From assembly GCF_046630445.1 (NCBI RefSeq), contig NC_092341.1, forward strand, positions 32,378,001 through 32,442,000: DNA of 64,000 nt, read 5' to 3'. Below, piece after piece: positions 61,302 to 64,000 of this stretch (position 1 is its first letter; every line of letters starts with the position of its first letter). Source of the stretch: Rutidosis leptorrhynchoides. Taxonomy: Eukaryota > Streptophyta > Magnoliopsida > Asterales > Asteraceae. The notes under the pieces were generated by a model. It ran no database searches and was not told the origin of the DNA. It saw only the letters and a list, made by a program, of their open reading frames with translations. Made by a program: the position numbers and the translations under genes.

Positions 61302-64000
61302 TGTGACGCTCCGTACAAAATCATCATGTACGGTACATCAACAACAGGATCATTACAAGGTCAAACACTATATGCTGTTTGGAAACCAGTTTTGCATTCA
61401 TGAACAGATAACGTTTTACAAAAGATGAATAGGAAACATTAACATGAGTACATGATACTAAGGTCATTACAAAGCTATTGTTTTGAAAATAACATAAGTT
61501 ACGAATGCAAAGTAAAAGTTCCATGCTTGAGACATCTCTAAGTAATGCAGCGGAAGTCTAACACAGCAAGTCTATAACAGCAAGTCTATACACCGAGACT
61601 AGAACAGCAAGGCTAACAGCGGAAGCAACAACGTCTAAACACCTGAGAAATACATGCTTAAAAAGTCAACACGAATGTTGGTGAACTATAGTTTGTTTGT
61701 ATTCAGTAATGTAATGTAGGCCACGAGATTTCAGTGCTTCAAACAAGCGTTTCAAATCAGTAATTCAAATCAGTATGATAAAGTATATGTATAACCGTGG
61801 GCACCCGGTAACTAGACTTAACGTTTATAACCCCCTGAAAGTACACTTGGTGAGTGCGTATGTTTACGAAGTATTAAACACCCGTTAAATGCTAGCGCGA
61901 CTAGCCCGAGTGGGGATGTCAAACCCTATGGATCCATATCTAAGATTCGCGTTCACCGATTCAAAAACCAATGATTAAACGTTACCGTGCTAAGGGGAAA
62001 GTTTATGCCGTTGTATAACCCACACACATATAAAGTTTAAGTACTCGTGCCTAGTATGTAAAACGTAAAAAACGCATGTATTCTCAGTCCCAAAATAGTT
62101 AAAGTAAAAAGGGATGCTATAACTCACAGTGAATAAGCAATACAAGTTGATACGAAAGTGTGCAAGTAGAAAGTCGGTCCGAAAGGTCGTCAACCTAAAT
62201 CAAAGATTACTAGGTCAGTAGGTTGTCTTTATAAGTTCTAATAGTGCATAAAATAAGTTTAAGTGTCATCATCATCATCATTCATCATCATAAAAGCCAA
62301 GTAAGTTAATCAAGTATAGTGGTCAAAACAATAGGCTGAATTGGATCAGCTGCTACGACCTCTACGTAAATTGAAAAGAGACAAAATCAGTGGCCATGGC
62401 TCCGTATGGGAGTCCTCTAGTTTCTGACCAATTTCTAGACTCAAACTAGTCTTAGTTTGACCGTGGTGACGGTCTAAGTACGAGTAGGTCCGAATTTTCA
62501 GCACAACGTTACAAAGGAGTATTGACTTTCGGAAGGCCATAGATCCTAACCGTAACTCGGATTAAGATGAGGTCTAAACGGAAAATCATCTACTCGAAAC
62601 GAACTAACTGAAAATCAACTTTCCAGAAGCCCAGGTGGTCTGATCAGATACAAAAAACAGTAGGTTAGGTGCTCCGGTGGGGTTCTTAGTACTTGATGCT
62701 CATCACGGTTCTCATCCTTGATGCTTATAGCTTCAAGTGTACAACTCGTTGATGGTTTAGCATCACCTTGACTAAGATTCCACCATAAATACACAATATG
62801 TTAAGACCAAGTAAGAATACAACTCAATCAAGAGTCTTAGATGGATGATGAACCAAGGTTACATCATATCCTTAGTCTTAACACAAATTCAAGTCACATT
62901 TACAACTAAAGCTACAAACTTTACATCAATCAAATAAGTATGAACACAATCTAAGTCAAATGAGGTGATAGAACCCTAAGCTAGAGAGCTTGGATCCATT
63001 TCACACAAGTTACAAGGTTGCAAAGCTAGAAAGCTTGCACCTTTGATGTTCTTGAAGATCTTGAAGCATAAAGCTTGGATCTTGAAGCTACATGAAGATT
63101 ACAAACACAAGTTTGAATCTTTTCAACAAAATAACAAGATCATAAGTTAGAAAACTTAAATACAACAAAAAAGATATGAAGATTCAAGCTAGAAAGCTTG
63201 AATCTTGATTGTTCTTGAAGATCTTGAAGCATAAAGCTTGGATCTTGAAGATACATGAAGATTACAAACAAAAGTTTGAATCTTTATCACAAAATAACAA
63301 GATTAAAGCATAAAATAAGTAGATCTACAAAGTTAGTGAAGATTCAAAGCTAGAAAGCTTGAATCTTTCATGTTCTTGAAGTATTCATACTTGAATCAAC
63401 AAGATAAAATCAAGATCAAAGTTAAAGGAACTTGATCTCCATATAATGATGATGATGAGCCACGAATTTGAAAAGAAAAAGAGGAAGAAAAGAAAACTTA
63501 CAAGAATACTAGAAAGGAAGGAAAGAAAAGAGCAAGTGTGTGTGAAAATCAAAATGAGAGCAAGTGTAAAATGGGAGAAGTATGGCTAGTATTTATAGGC
63601 AAAATAAATGACAAGGATTGATGACATGGAGGCCTCCTTGGCCGTGATTTTCATGGAGGGGAGGAGGAGACACCATTTTGCTTTTTGGATAGTGGTTGTC
63701 TAAAGCATGTACTTATGCTAGAATCTCATGTAACCATATGGATAATCCTTATCCAAATGCTTGTATGACTCATTAATTAATTTATTTTATTTATTATGGA
63801 TCACTAGTAAATAATACTTGGGCTATTTAATTGGGTCACTAGCTAGAGTAGGGTGGGCTTAAGTCCAATAAGGTAGAAAGTCCAACAAGACTAACTATTG
63901 TGCATAATTAAATTACTACGCGTAATTAAGCATCCAAAAACCCAGGTAATTATTATTATAAAATAATAATTAATATTTCGCAGTCATAATATTCCGATTA
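61302..64000 (-). repeat. Partial LTR of another related element, runs off the window
   Basis: TGTGACGCTCC at 61302 is the LTR end. On the minus strand it carries the tail block shared with G3, L1 and S2: ACCAACATT, AAGCATGTATTTCTCAGG, GCTTCCGCTGTT. At least 2.7 kb belongs to it; the other end and any internal region are beyond 64000. The open frames at 61990 and 62346 are not credible genes. Confidence 0.75.
63026..63290. repeat. Direct repeats inside the right-edge LTR
   Basis: Two copies of about 103 bp (63026-63127 and 63186-63290) built from GTTCTTGAAGATCTTGAAGC and AAGCTTGGATCTTGAAG modules. A shorter echo lies at 63340-63400 and another near 62985. GCTAGAAAGCTTG recurs at least three times. 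Confidence 0.85.

Overview
The window is plant nuclear DNA, and the gene content and element types suggest a eudicot. Asteraceae is plausible from the look of the chromovirus LTRs, but that is only an inference. The sequence is AT-rich, with long (TA)n tracts, plant-type telomere-like TTTAGGG units, an intronless MAPKKK-type kinase gene, an F-box/LRR gene and a large mass of LTR retrotransposons.

Layout. (1) 1-2573: a single-exon protein kinase gene (477-1640) with its promoter and 3' flank. (2) 2574-42274: about 39.7 kb occupied by one four-level nest of LTR elements. A small Ty1/copia element (C1, minus strand, LTRs 2579-2745 and 42103-42269, TSD CTGAT) is split by an old solo LTR (L1, 4223-39785, TSD ATTAT). 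L1 is split by a Ty3/gypsy chromovirus (G1, 5211-37066, TSD GTTAT). G1 carries two further chromoviruses: G2 (7550-16981, minus, TSD TGTAG) and G3 (19931-32993, plus, TSD AAATG). Each junction is fixed by a matching 5-bp target duplication and by host-element coding sequence resuming on the other side. (3) 42275-44900: intergenic DNA with a minisatellite repeat, a 96-bp Tourist-like MITE, a truncated PRP8 gene fragment on the minus strand and an 82-bp tandem duplication. (4) 44920-47318: a complete 2.4-kb LTR element that encodes only Gag. (5) 48695-50503: an intact F-box/LRR-type gene (minus). (6) 51341-55009: two copies of a dispersed repeat with a GATA-rich end, microsatellites, and a foldback element with telomere-like repeats sitting inside a (TA)n tract. 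(7) 55415-61301: two related 'putative plant transposon protein'-like pseudogenes, the second split by a solo LTR (57498-60727). (8) 61302-64000: part of another LTR (minus) running off the window.

Main candidate for something new: the youngest element, G3, has 3,250-bp LTRs that differ at about three positions. It carries two extra intact sense ORFs between its primer-binding site and gag. One is an unrecognised acidic 192-aa protein (23390-23968). The other is a 227-aa F-box protein (24106-24789) resembling the small plant F-box proteins related to Arabidopsis At2g35280/At1g67623. A young retrotransposon that carries a predicted ubiquitin-ligase adaptor is worth follow-up. G3 and the separate element G2 also share an in-frame TAA at the same codon between RNase H and integrase, which is either shared descent or a functional recoding/reinitiation signal.

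Host genes that may be functional are the kinase and the F-box/LRR gene. The PRP8 fragment and the two transposon-protein-like genes look broken. All homology calls come from reading motifs and remembered family features; no database search was run.
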